Positions 25,255 to 35,009 of a stretch of 64,000 bases of DNA are shown piece by piece. The notes under the pieces were generated by a model. The model was not told the origin of the DNA. It did no database searches and saw nothing but the letters and a program-made list of their open reading frames with translations. The stretch comes from Taudactylus pleione (lineage: Eukaryota > Chordata > Amphibia > Anura > Myobatrachidae). The position numbers were made by a program, and so were the translations under genes. How positions within the stretch are numbered: position 1 is the first letter of the stretch; each line of letters opens with the position of its first letter. The stretch is from assembly GCA_031769625.1 (NCBI GenBank), contig JAUIMM010002576.1, positions 186,001 to 250,000 of the forward strand, given 5' to 3'.

Positions 25255-26534
25255 CCAGAAAATAATTTTTTTTTTGGTTTGGACTGGAGTGTACTTTGGG
25301 GGTTACAGCACCCTTTAACGGTCAAGCCAGCCGGCCCTTTACTTATGACACAGGCGCACTCTTGGCACTACTTTGTTGATGCACGTGCGGCTACTGCGCA
25401 CACAATTCACAAACACAGAAAATAATTTTTTTTTTGGTTTGGACTGGAGTGTACTTTCGGGGGTTACAGCACCCTTAACGGTCAAGCCAGCCGGCCCTTT
25501 ACTTATGACACAGGCGCACGCTTGGCACTACTTTGTTGATGCACGTGCGGCTACTGCGCACACAATTCACAAACACAGAAAATAATTTTTTTTTTGGTTT
25601 GGACTGGAGTGTACTTTCGGGGGTTACAGCACCCTTAACGGTCAAGCCAGCCGGCCCTTTACTTATGACACAGGCGCACGCTTGGCACTACTTTGTTGAT
25701 GCACGTGCGGCTACTGCGCACACAATTCACAAACACAGAAAATAATTTTTTTTTTGGTTTGGACTGGAGTGTACTTTCGGGGGTTACAGCACCCTTAACG
25801 GTCAAGCCAGCCGGCCCTTTACTTATGACACAGGCGCACACTTGGCACTACTTTGTTGATGCACGTGCGGCTACTGCGCACACAATTCACAAACACAGAA
25901 AATAATTTTTTTTTTGGTTTGGACTGGAGTGTACTTTCGGGGGTTACAGCACCCTTAACGGTCAAGCCAGCCGGCCCTTTACTTATGACACAGGCGCACG
26001 CTTGGCACTACTTTGTTGATGCACGTGCGGCTACTGCGCACACAATTCACAAACACAGAAAATAATTTTTTTTTTGGTTTGGACTGGAGTGTACTTTCGG
26101 GGGTTACAGCACCCTTAACGGTCAAGCCAGCCGGCCCTTTACTTATGACACAGGCGCACGCTTGGCACTACTTTGTTGATGCACGTGCGGCTACTGCGCA
26201 CACAATTCACAAACACAGAAAATAATTTTTTTTTTGGTTTGGACTGGAGTGTACTTTCGGGGGTTACAGCACCCTTAACGGTCAAGCCAGCCGGCCCTTT
26301 ACTTATGACACAGGCGCACGCTTGGCACTACTTTGTTGATGCACGTGCGGCTACTGCGCACACAATTCACAAACACAGAAAATAATTTTTTTTTTGGTTT
26401 GGACTGGAGTGTACTTTCGGGGGTTACAGCACCCTTAACGGTCAAGCCAGCCGGCCCTTTACTTATGACACAGGCGCACGCTTGGCACTACTTTGTTGAT
26501 GCACGTGCGGCTACTGCGCACACAATTCACAAAC
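25255..26534. repeat. Eight 160-bp tandem repeats between hAT promoter and transposase
   Basis: Eight copies with an exact 160-bp period and almost no divergence. Each has a T10 run, a GGTTTGGACTGGAGTGTAC block and the palindromic E-box GCACGTGC. They lie directly upstream of the transposase start and downstream of the minus-strand TATA box, so they would form its long leader or an enhancer/intron. The 70-residue plus-strand frames repeated in each unit are by-products. The near identity implies very recent expansion or ongoing homogenisation. Confidence 0.95.
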
Positions 26535-26890
26535 ACAGAAAATATATTATTTTTTTAGCACTTGGGGGGAGCACCCCTGATGGACAGAGCACCCCCTGGA
26601 CAACACTGCAGCACTCCTTTAGGACTGGGACACTGCACAGGACTTTGGAGTGGACACAGCCCCTATGGAGAACTGACTGCACAACACAGTCCAGCCAGCC
26701 CCTATGGACTTTGAAGTAGTGGACACAGCCCCTATTAACAACAGCAGCACAGCACAACACAGCCAGCCCCTATGGACTTTGAAGTAGTGGACAACAGCAG
26801 CACTACACTACACTACACTACACAGCCCTAACTCCCACCCTCCCTCTTCACTGTCCACAGCCGAGTGAGAAAATGGCGCCGACGTGGGTA
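26535..26890. other. hAT leader/promoter-proximal region
   Basis: Contains two or three short imperfect repeats of CCCCTATGGACTTTGAAGTA and a short CACTA run. It probably belongs to the transposase transcript leader. No gene seen. Confidence 0.5.
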
Positions 26891-26900
26891 CCTTATATAG
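26891..26900 (-). promoter_or_regulatory. TATA box candidate of the hAT transposase
   Basis: On the minus strand the sequence reads CTATATAAGG, about 160 bp inside the right terminus and pointing toward the transposase. The leader to the start codon at 25216 would be about 1.65 kb unless an intron removes the 160-bp repeats. Confidence 0.6.
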
Positions 26901-27059
26901 GATCCAAAACCCGCGAGACTCGGAAGGCGGGATGATGACGTTTTGCCTCGATTTCAGATCCGAGTCAGGCGGGAAAAGTCGAGCCTGATTCGGATCGGAC
27001 TCGGATCGGGGGGGCTCGGGGGGGTTCGGATTTCAGAAATCCGAACCCGCTCACCCCTA

Positions 27060-30000
27060 GATATAAGCGATGTCACTGTGACACTCCGAGATCCTCTCAC
27101 CTCCCCAGTCACGTCCCTCTATTATTACTATAGATATAAGTGATGTCACTGTATTATTACTATAGATATAAGTGATGTCACTGTGACACTCCCAGATCCC
27201 CTCACCTCCCCAGTCATGTCCCTGTATTATTACAATAGATATAAGTGATGTCACTGTGACACCCCCAGATCCCCTCACCTCCCCAGTCATGTCCCTGTAT
27301 TATTACTATTGATATAAGCGATGTCACTGTGACACTCCCAGATCCTCTCACCTCCCCAGTCATGTCCCTGTATTATTACTATAGATATAAGTGATGTCAC
27401 TGTGACACTCCCAGATCCTCTCACCTCCCCAGTCACGTCCCTCTATTATTACTATAGATATAAGTGATGTCACTGTATTATTACTATAGATATAAGTGAT
27501 GTCACTGTGACACTCCGAGATCCTCTCACCTCCCCAGTCACGTCCCTCTATTATTACTATAGATATAAGTGATGTCACTGTGACACTACCAGATCCCCTC
27601 ACCTCCCCAGTCATGTCCCTGTATTATTACTATAGATATAAGTAATGTCACTGTGACACTACCAGATCCCCTCACCTCCCCAGTCATGTCCCTGTATTAT
27701 TACTATAGATATAAGTAATGTCACTGTGACACTCCCAGATCCCCTCACCTCCCCAGTCATGTCCCTGTATTATTACTATAGATATAAGTGGTCACTGTGA
27801 CACTCCCAGATCCCCTCACCTCCCCAGTCATGTCCCTGTATTATTACTATAGATATAAGTGATGTCACAGTGACACCCCCAGATCCCCTCACCTCCCCAG
27901 TCATGTCCCTGTATTATTACTATAGATATAAGTGATGTCACAGTGACACCCCCAGATCCCCTCACCTCCCCAGTCATGTCCCTGTATTATTACTATAGAT
28001 ATAAGTGATGTCACAGTGACACTCCCAGATCCCCTCACCTCCCCAGTCATGTCCCTGTATTATTACTATAGATATAAGTGGTCACTGTGACACTCCCAGA
28101 TCCCCTCACCTCCCCAGTCATGTCCCTGTATTATTACTATAGATATAAGTGATGTCACTGTGACACTCCCAGATCCCCTCACCTCCCCAGTCATGTCCCT
28201 GTATTATTACTATAGATATAAGGGATGTCGCTGTGACACGCCCAGATCCTCTCACCTCCCCAGTCATGTCCCTGTATTATTACTATAGATATAAGTGATG
28301 TCACTGTGACACCCCCAGATCCCCTCACCTCCCCAGTCATGTCCCTGTATTATTACTATAGATATAAGTGATGTCACTGTGACACTCCCAGATCCCCTCA
28401 CCTCCCCAGTCATGTCCCTGTATTATTACTATAGATATAAGTGATGTCACTGTGACACTCCCAGATCCCCTCACCTCCCCAGTCATGTCCCTGTATTATT
28501 ACTATAGATATAAGTGATGTCACTGTGACACTCCCAGATCCCCTCACCTCCCCAGTCATGTCCCTGTATTATTACTATAGATATAAGTGAGGTCACTGTG
28601 ACACTCCCAGGTCCCCTCACCTCCCCAGTCATGTCCCTGTATTATTACTATAGATATAAGTGATGTCACTGTGACACTCCCAGGTCCCCTCACCTCCCCA
28701 GTCATGTCCCTGTATTATTACTATAGATATAAGTGATGTCACTGTGACACTCCCAGATCCCCTCACCTCCCCAGTCATGTCCCTGTATTATTACTATAGA
28801 TATAAGTGATGTCACTGTGACACTCCCAGATCCCGTCACCTCCCCAGTTATGTTCCTTATATTATTACTATAGATATAAGTGATGTCACTGTGACACTCC
28901 CAGATCCTCTCACCTCCCCAGTCATGTCCCTGTATTATTACTATAGATATAAGCGATGTCACTGTGACACTCCCAGATCCCCTCACCTCCCCAGTCATGT
29001 CCCTGTATTATTACTATAGATATAAGTGATGTCACTGTGACACCCCCAGATCCCCTCACCTCCCCAGTCATGTCCCTGTATTATTACTATAGATATAAGC
29101 GATGTCACTGTGACACTCCGAGATCCTCTCACCTCCCCAGTCATGTCCCTGTATTATTACTATAGATATAAGTGATGTCACTGTGACACCCCCAGATCCT
29201 CTCACCTCCCCAGTCATGTCCCTGTATTATTACTATAGATATAAGTGATGTCACTGTGACACCCCCAGATCCTCTCACCTCCCCAGTCATGTCCCTGTAT
29301 TATTACTATAGATATAAGTGATGTCACTGTGACACCCCCAGATCCCCTCACCTCCCCAGTCATGTCCCTGTATTATTACTATAGATATAAGTGATGTCAC
29401 TGTGACACTCCCAGGTCCCCTCACCTCCCCAGTCATGTCCCTGTATTATTACTCTAGATATAAGTGATGTCACTGTGACACTCCCAGATCCCCTCACCTC
29501 CCCAGTCATGTCCCTGTATTATTACTATAGATATAAGTGATGTCACTGTGACACTCCCAGATCCCGTCACCTCCCCAGTTATGTTCCTTATATTATTACT
29601 ATAGATATAAGTGATGTCACTGTGACACTCCCAGATCCTCTCACCTCCCCGGTCATGTCCCTGTATTATTACTATAGATATAAGCGATGTCACTGTGACA
29701 TTCCCAGATCCCCTCACCTCCCCAGTCATGTCCCTGTATTATTACTATAGATATAAGTGATGTCACTGTGACACTCCCAGATCCCCTCACCTCCCCAGTC
29801 ATGTCCGTGTATTATTACTATAGATATAAGTGATGTCACTGTGACACTCCCAGATCCCCTCACCTCCCCAGTCATGTCCCTGTATTATTACTATAGATAT
29901 AAGTGATGTCACTGTGACACCCCCAGATCCCCTCACCTCCCCAGTCATGTCCCTGTATTATTACTATAGATATAAGCGATGTCACTGTGACACTCCGAGA

Positions 30001-30812
30001 TCCTCTCACCTCCCCAGTCATGTCCCTGTATTATTACTATAGATATAAGTGATGTCACTGTGACACCCCCAGATCCTCTCACCTCCCCAGTCATATCCCT
30101 GTATTATTACTATACATATAAGTGATGTCACTGTGACACCCCCAGATCCTCTCACCTCCCCAGTCATGTCCCTGTATTATTACTATAGATATAAGTGATG
30201 TCACTGTGACACCCCCAGATCCCCTCACCTCCCCAGTCATGTCCCTGTATTATTACTATAGATATAAGTGATGTCACTGTGACACCCCCAGATCCTCTCA
30301 CCTCCCCAGTCATGTCCCTGTATTATTACTATAGATATAAGCGATGTCACTGTGACACCCCCAGATCCCCTCACCTCCCCAGTCATGTCCCTGTATTATT
30401 ACTATAGATATAAGTGATGTCACTGTGACACCCCCAGATCCTCTCACCTCCCCAGTCATGTCCCTGTATTATTACTATAGATATAAGCGATGTCACTGTG
30501 GCACCCCCAGATCCTCTCACCTCCCCAGTCATGTCCCAGTATTATTACTATAGATATAAGTGATGTCACCGTGACACCCCCAGATCCCCTCACCTCCCCA
30601 GTCATGTCCCTGTATTATTACTATAGATATAAGTGATGTCACTGTGACACCCCCAGATCCTCTCACCTCCCCAGTCATGTCCCTGTATTATTACTATAGA
30701 TATAAGCGATGTCACTGTGGCACCCCCAGATCCTCTCACCTCCCCAGTCATGTCCCTGTATTATTACTATAGATATAAGTGATGTCACCGTGACACCCCC
30801 AGACCCTCTCAC
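27060..30812 (-). repeat. 73-bp minisatellite, right block (about 50 units), intron 1 of locus A
   Basis: Continuation of the array at 8306-21467, resuming inside the same unit after the target duplication GATATAAG (27060-27067). It ends exactly at the splice donor of exon 1. A rare variant unit (CCCCAGTTATGTTCCTTATA) occurs at about 28840 and again 734 bp later, showing a ten-unit higher-order duplication. A few short units lack part of the period (for example around 27140 and 27475). Confidence 0.96.
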
Positions 30813-30890
30813 CTCCCCAGTCAGTAGGTAGATGATCTCCAGGGTGAGATGTAAGATCCTCTCAGTCCTGTGACTTCTGTCCTTGTCCAT
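30813..30890 (-). CDS. Locus A exon 1: start exon of the KRAB zinc-finger gene
   Basis: Twenty-six codons from ATG (30888-30890) to the donor GGGGAG|GTGAGA. It reads MDKDRSHRTERI followed by LHLTLEIIYLLTGE. This short first coding exon is typical of frog KRAB zinc-finger genes and leaves in phase 0, matching exon 2. A plausible 3' splice site, CTGCTGTGAG, lies about 50 bp upstream, implying a non-coding exon nearer the promoter block at 31740-31990. Intron 1 starts with its own donor, which is the template-like sequence of the 73-bp array. Confidence 0.85.
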
Positions 30891-31159
30891 CCTCAGTGAG
30901 AATACAGAACATGTGACAGTAATAAGTCTCTGGCTCCTCACAGCAGGACTGTATTGGAATCAATATAATACACATCAAAGAAAAGACAGGTAACACTGAG
31001 TGACCAGTAAGTCTCCTCAGTACCCTCAGCCACAGAAACCTGGTCAGTGTCTGTCAGACGTTTCTGTGTCCTAGCCCCATAAGGCTCCTCAGAGGCCATC
31101 ACACAGCGCTTTACTGCTTTATTGTATCCTCCCTAATACACTACTCACAACAATATCAC
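30891..31159. other. Upstream region of locus A exon 1
   Basis: Unique-looking sequence containing the likely 3' splice site for exon 1 and the 5' part of that exon. No other gene or repeat recognised. Confidence 0.5.
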
Positions 31160-31735
31160 ACTCAACAGCCTGCTCCTCCTATATAATAATAACAGGACAC
31201 CACAGGCTGCTCCCTCTGTATAATAATAACAGGACACCACAGGCTGCTCTCCCTGTATAATAATAATAACAATAGGACACCACAGGCTGCTCCCCCTGTA
31301 TAATAATAACAGGACACCACAGGCTGCTCCTACTGTATAATAACAATAAGACGCCGTAGGCTGCTCCTACTGTATAATAATAATAACAGGACACAACAGG
31401 CTGCTCCCCATGTTTAATAAAAATAACAGGACACTACAGGCTGCTCCCCTGTATAATAACAGGACACTACAGGCTACTCTACCTGTATAATAATAAGAGG
31501 GCACCACAGGCTGCTCCCCTGTATAATAATAATAGCAGGACACCACAGGCTGCTCCCCTGTATAATAATAACAGGACACCACAGGCTGCTCCCCCTGTAT
31601 AATAATAATAACAGGACACCACAGGCTGCTCCCCCTGTATAATAATAATAATAACAGGACACCACAGGCTGCTCCCCTGTATAATAATAATAATAATAAT
31701 AATAACAGGACACCACAGGCTGCTCCCCCTGTAGA
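31160..31735. repeat. TAA-rich minisatellite upstream of locus A exon 1
   Basis: About 15 units of roughly 35-45 bp built from AGGACACCACAGGCTGCTCC and a variable (ATAATA)n spacer. The same family, with GATCC in place of GCTCC, lies at the homologous place of locus B (57946-58720). Unit length varies mainly through the TAA run. Confidence 0.92.
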
Positions 31736-31739
31736 GTTA

Positions 31740-31990
31740 CCTACTGCCAGTAGCAACAATGGCTCCTCTCTGTTTCCCGGAAGTGACGGCAGTTGGAGGA
31801 GTTTAGGGCAGACGCGTGACCCGGATGTTGGGCACAGATACCGGAAGTCGGGTGGAACATAACGCCGGGAGCCGGGTTCCGGGAAAGATGAGGAGGAGAT
31901 GTGTAATATTATGGCTGCTGCTTCATGTCCTCCTCCCTGTAACCTGGAGCCGCAGTACCGGGGGGAGCACCGGCCTGTGTAGTCTGGGTA
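31740..31990 (-). promoter_or_regulatory. CpG-rich promoter-like block with ETS sites, locus A
   Basis: A short CpG-dense island in otherwise CpG-poor repeats. It contains CCCGGAAGTGACG (about 31776-31788), ACCGGAAGT (31840-31848) and the reverse motif TTCCGG (31877-31882), the ETS-factor motif common in TATA-less vertebrate promoters. It lies about 0.9 kb upstream of exon 1 of the minus-strand gene and is the best candidate start region. ETS motifs occur in both orientations, so direction is inferred from the gene. Confidence 0.6.
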
Positions 31991-32039
31991 CCTGCAGCTA
32001 ACAGACACTTTTCCTACTCATTCAAGTGGATCCTGCCCG

Positions 32040-32325
32040 GTATGGAGGGTGGTAGGTGTGCCCGGTATGGGGGGGTGTTAGGTGTGCCCGGTATGGGGGG
32101 GTGGTAGGTGCGCCCGGTATGGGGGGGGTGGTAGGTGCGCCCGGTATGGGGGGGGTGGTAGGTGCGCCCGGTATGGATGGGTGATAGGTGCGCCCGGTAT
32201 GGAGGGGTGATAGGTGTGCCCGGTATGGGGGGGTGTTAGGTGTGCCCGGTATGGGGGGGTGGTAGGTGTGCCCGGTATGGGGGGGTGGTAGGTGTGCCCG
32301 GTAGATGGAGGCTGAGGGTGCTAGG
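32040..32325. repeat. GC-rich minisatellite, about 25-28 bp unit
   Basis: Ten or so units of GTGCCCGGTATGG followed by a G-run and TGGTAGGT. The G-run length varies from unit to unit. Immediately upstream of the locus A promoter block. Confidence 0.9.
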
Positions 32326-32329
32326 TGTG

Positions 32330-33512
32330 ACCCATAAGGAAAGGAGGTGAGGGTGATAAGTGTCCCCAGTAGAAGAAAGGAGGAGAGGGTGATAAGTGTG
32401 CCCAGTAAGGAAAGGAGGTGAGGGTGATAAGCGTGCCCAGTAAGGAAAGGAGGTGAGGGTGATAAGTGTGCCCAGTAAGGAAAGGAGGTGAGGGTGATAA
32501 GCGTGCCCAGTAAGGAAATGAGGTGAGGATGATAAGTGTGCCCAGTAAGGAAATGAGGTGAGGATGATAAGTGTGCCCAGTAAGGAAAGGAGGTGAGGAT
32601 GATAAGTGTGCCCAGTAAGGAAAGGAGGTGAGGGTGATAAGCGTGCCCAGTAAGGAAATGAGGTGAGGATGATAAGTGTGCCCAGTAAGGAAAGGAGGTG
32701 AGGGTGATAAGCGTGCCCAGTAAGGAAAGGAGGTGAGGATGATAAGTGCCCAGTAGAAGAAAGGAGGTGAGGGTGATAAGAGAGCCCAGTAATGAAAGGA
32801 GGTGAGGGTGATAAGTGTGCCCAGTAAGGAAAGGAGGTGAGGGTGATAAGCATGCCCAGTAAGGAAAGGAGGTGAGGATGATAAGCGTGCCCAGTAGAAG
32901 AAAGGAGGTGAGGGTGAGAAGTGTGCCCAGTAAGGAAAGGAGGTGAGGATGATAAGTGAGCCCAGTAGAAGAAAGGAGGTGAGGGTGATAAGTGTGCCCA
33001 GTAAGGAAAGGAGGTGAGGGTGATAAGCGTGCCCAGTAAGGAAAGGAGGTGAGGATGATAAGCGTGCCCAGTAGAAGAAAGGAGGTGAGGGTGAGAAGCG
33101 TGCCCAGTAAGGAAATGAGGTGAGGATGATAAGTGTGCCCAGTAAGGAAAGGAGGTGAGGGTGATAAGTGTGCCCAGTAAGGAAAGGAGGTGAGGGTGAT
33201 AAGTGTGCCCAGTAAGGAAAGGAGGTGAGGGTGATAAGTGTACCCAGTAAGGAAAGGAGGTGAGAGTGATAAGTGTGCCCAGTAAGGAAAGGAGGTGAGG
33301 GTGATAAGTGTGCCCAGTAGTGAAAGGAGGTGAGGATGATAAGTGTGCCCAGTAAGGAAAGGAGGTGAGGGTGATAAGTGTGCCCAGTAAGGAAAGGAGG
33401 TGAGGGTGATAAGCGTGCCCAGTAAGGAAAGGAGGTGAGGGTGATAAGCGTGCCCAGTAAGGAAATGAGGTGAGGGTGATAAGTGTACCCAGTAAGGACA
33501 GGAGGTGAGGGT
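32330..33512. repeat. 35-bp minisatellite
   Basis: About 34 units of 35 bp: GATAAGTGTGCCCAGTAAGG followed by AAAGGAGGTGAGGGT. Variants include GCGTGCCC, AGAAGAAAGG and GAGGATGATA. Two minus-strand frames of over 400 codons cross it (repeating LLSLLGTLITLTSFPYWAH), but they arise from the period (three units equal 35 codons) and are not credible genes. Confidence 0.95.
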
Positions 33513-35004
33513 GATATGCTAATGAATGCATACGCACGGCCTAGGCAGCAGAATAAGGAGACGCCCAGCACTACATAATACCACCCACTTCCCTTTACGT
33601 GTGTCCTTTATACCTGGTAAGGCAGCAGAAACATTGGTAACATCGAGAACCATCGGACCTATATGCACAATAGTGGATGACCTGACCCTCCCGCAGAGAT
33701 AGCGAGACTTCCTCTATGCAACTAGACCTCAGGCTGCGTCCTTTGCCATAAGGGCTTATGTACATCCATGAAACGCGTCCAAATGCCCAGGCATGCATAC
33801 GTTTACCCGACCACACCCCCGTCATCACTCACAAGCGGCACTTCCTGTCCATCACTTGTCCATGGGGCTGCGGACTTCCTGCGTACACATTCACCATCGC
33901 ACTGGCCGGTTTGCGCACGCGCATTTCAATGCATGCGCAGACCAAAACCATCGACCAATTGCATACGTCTGCATCCGTGCGTTCCTTGCTGAACCAGGCC
34001 CAAAGTGCTAAGTCCTCCACCATGCACCAGGCCCTGCACGGTAGCTGGCAGAGGTCTTAAGCTTGGAGACACTGAGCTCAATTCCAGACCAGCTGGAGAA
34101 CGGGGATAGCATTTGGCGCAATTCTGTTTTCACAGGATACAGATGGAGTCGACTTAAATGCGAGATGTTTATTGCTCAAATAGTCTTCAAGAATACTTCC
34201 CCTTTACAAGTATTGCATTGTGGGTACAGCATACAGATGTTCACAGCAGTACAACTCTGCTCACAGGCTCTTATTTTATCTTACGCCAATACACAAAGTC
34301 CGCCATGTGTTTTTTACCCAATCAAGTTACGTGCCTGTGCCTGGCATGCACAAGGTATGCTCACTTATAAAGGCTTGGGTATCCTGACAGGATGAAATCC
34401 AGACACCGGCTGTTAAGTACCCTAACCCGCCCCTCTACCCCACCTAACCCTCTTTTAGGGGTGCTTAACACTTCCGGGCTGGCGTAAAACACATTTTATT
34501 ATATATACACATTTGTAATACTAGTCCCAGTACCGGGACTTTAACCATCTTACTGCTGGGCTACCTGCCCTGGCCCCGGCACACACAGCGCTCAGTACTG
34601 GACACCCCTAGCACAGCAGGTCTGGGACTCTCCCCTGGTAAAGCTTGAATGGCCACACTGGGAGGCACCTTTACTGGTCTTCCCATCCTGCAACTCAGGT
34701 CGCTCTCCCCCTTTACAGTGCATCGGGGGTTAAACATACTGTCTGCCCTCAGTGCTGGGGGTATGAAGAGCAGGCTGTCCCTGTCCCCCAGCAATGCATG
34801 CAGGCTCCAGACGGTAGCCGCTCCCTTTAACACTGAAACACCGCACTGGTGCGCCGGGAGTTAGGCTTTTGGTCCTCAGCGTGGAACAGTCAGCCCCACA
34901 TTGACTCAACCGAAAGACATGGTCCTAGGTTGCGGCACCTGAAAATGCGTTTATTGAAAATGACACCTTGCCGGTAACATTCAAATATGGCGCTGTTTAC
35001 CCCT
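33513..35004. other. Unassigned interspersed sequence
   Basis: No credible gene. 33515-34060 is CpG-containing with alternating GCATACG/GCGCACGCG motifs that look like a degraded DNA element, but no paired ends were found. 34060-34900 has a TATA-like CACTTATAAAGGC at about 34360 and could be an LTR or SINE fragment, unproven. 34900-35004 flanks the truncated end of the Tc1 copy. Confidence 0.4.
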
Positions 35005-35009
35005 TTAGT

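Larger units (their letters stand above)
21468..27059 (-). mobile_element. Apparently complete hAT transposon (5592 bp) inserted in the 73-bp array
   Basis: The element begins TAGGGGTG and ends CACCCCTA, a perfect 8-bp terminal match. It is flanked by the 8-bp duplication GATATAAG (21460-21467 and 27060-27067), taken from a 73-bp unit. An 8-bp duplication and short inverted ends are diagnostic of the hAT superfamily. It carries an uninterrupted transposase (22103-25216, minus), a minus-strand TATA box near the right end (26891-26900), eight near-identical 160-bp repeats between the two, and repeated GTGTTTTG-type motifs near the left end. The intact frame and clean ends argue for a young and possibly autonomous copy. 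Confidence 0.93.

Noticed and set aside
32236..33571. Two overlapping minus-strand frames of over 400 codons
   Set aside because: Arise from the 35-bp repeat; repeated SLLGTLITLTSFPYWAH-like text, no gene features.
33755..33785. GAAACGCGTCC, reminiscent of a hammerhead 3' half
   Set aside because: No CTGANGA core or matching stem II upstream within 40 bp, so the layout needed for a hammerhead is missing.
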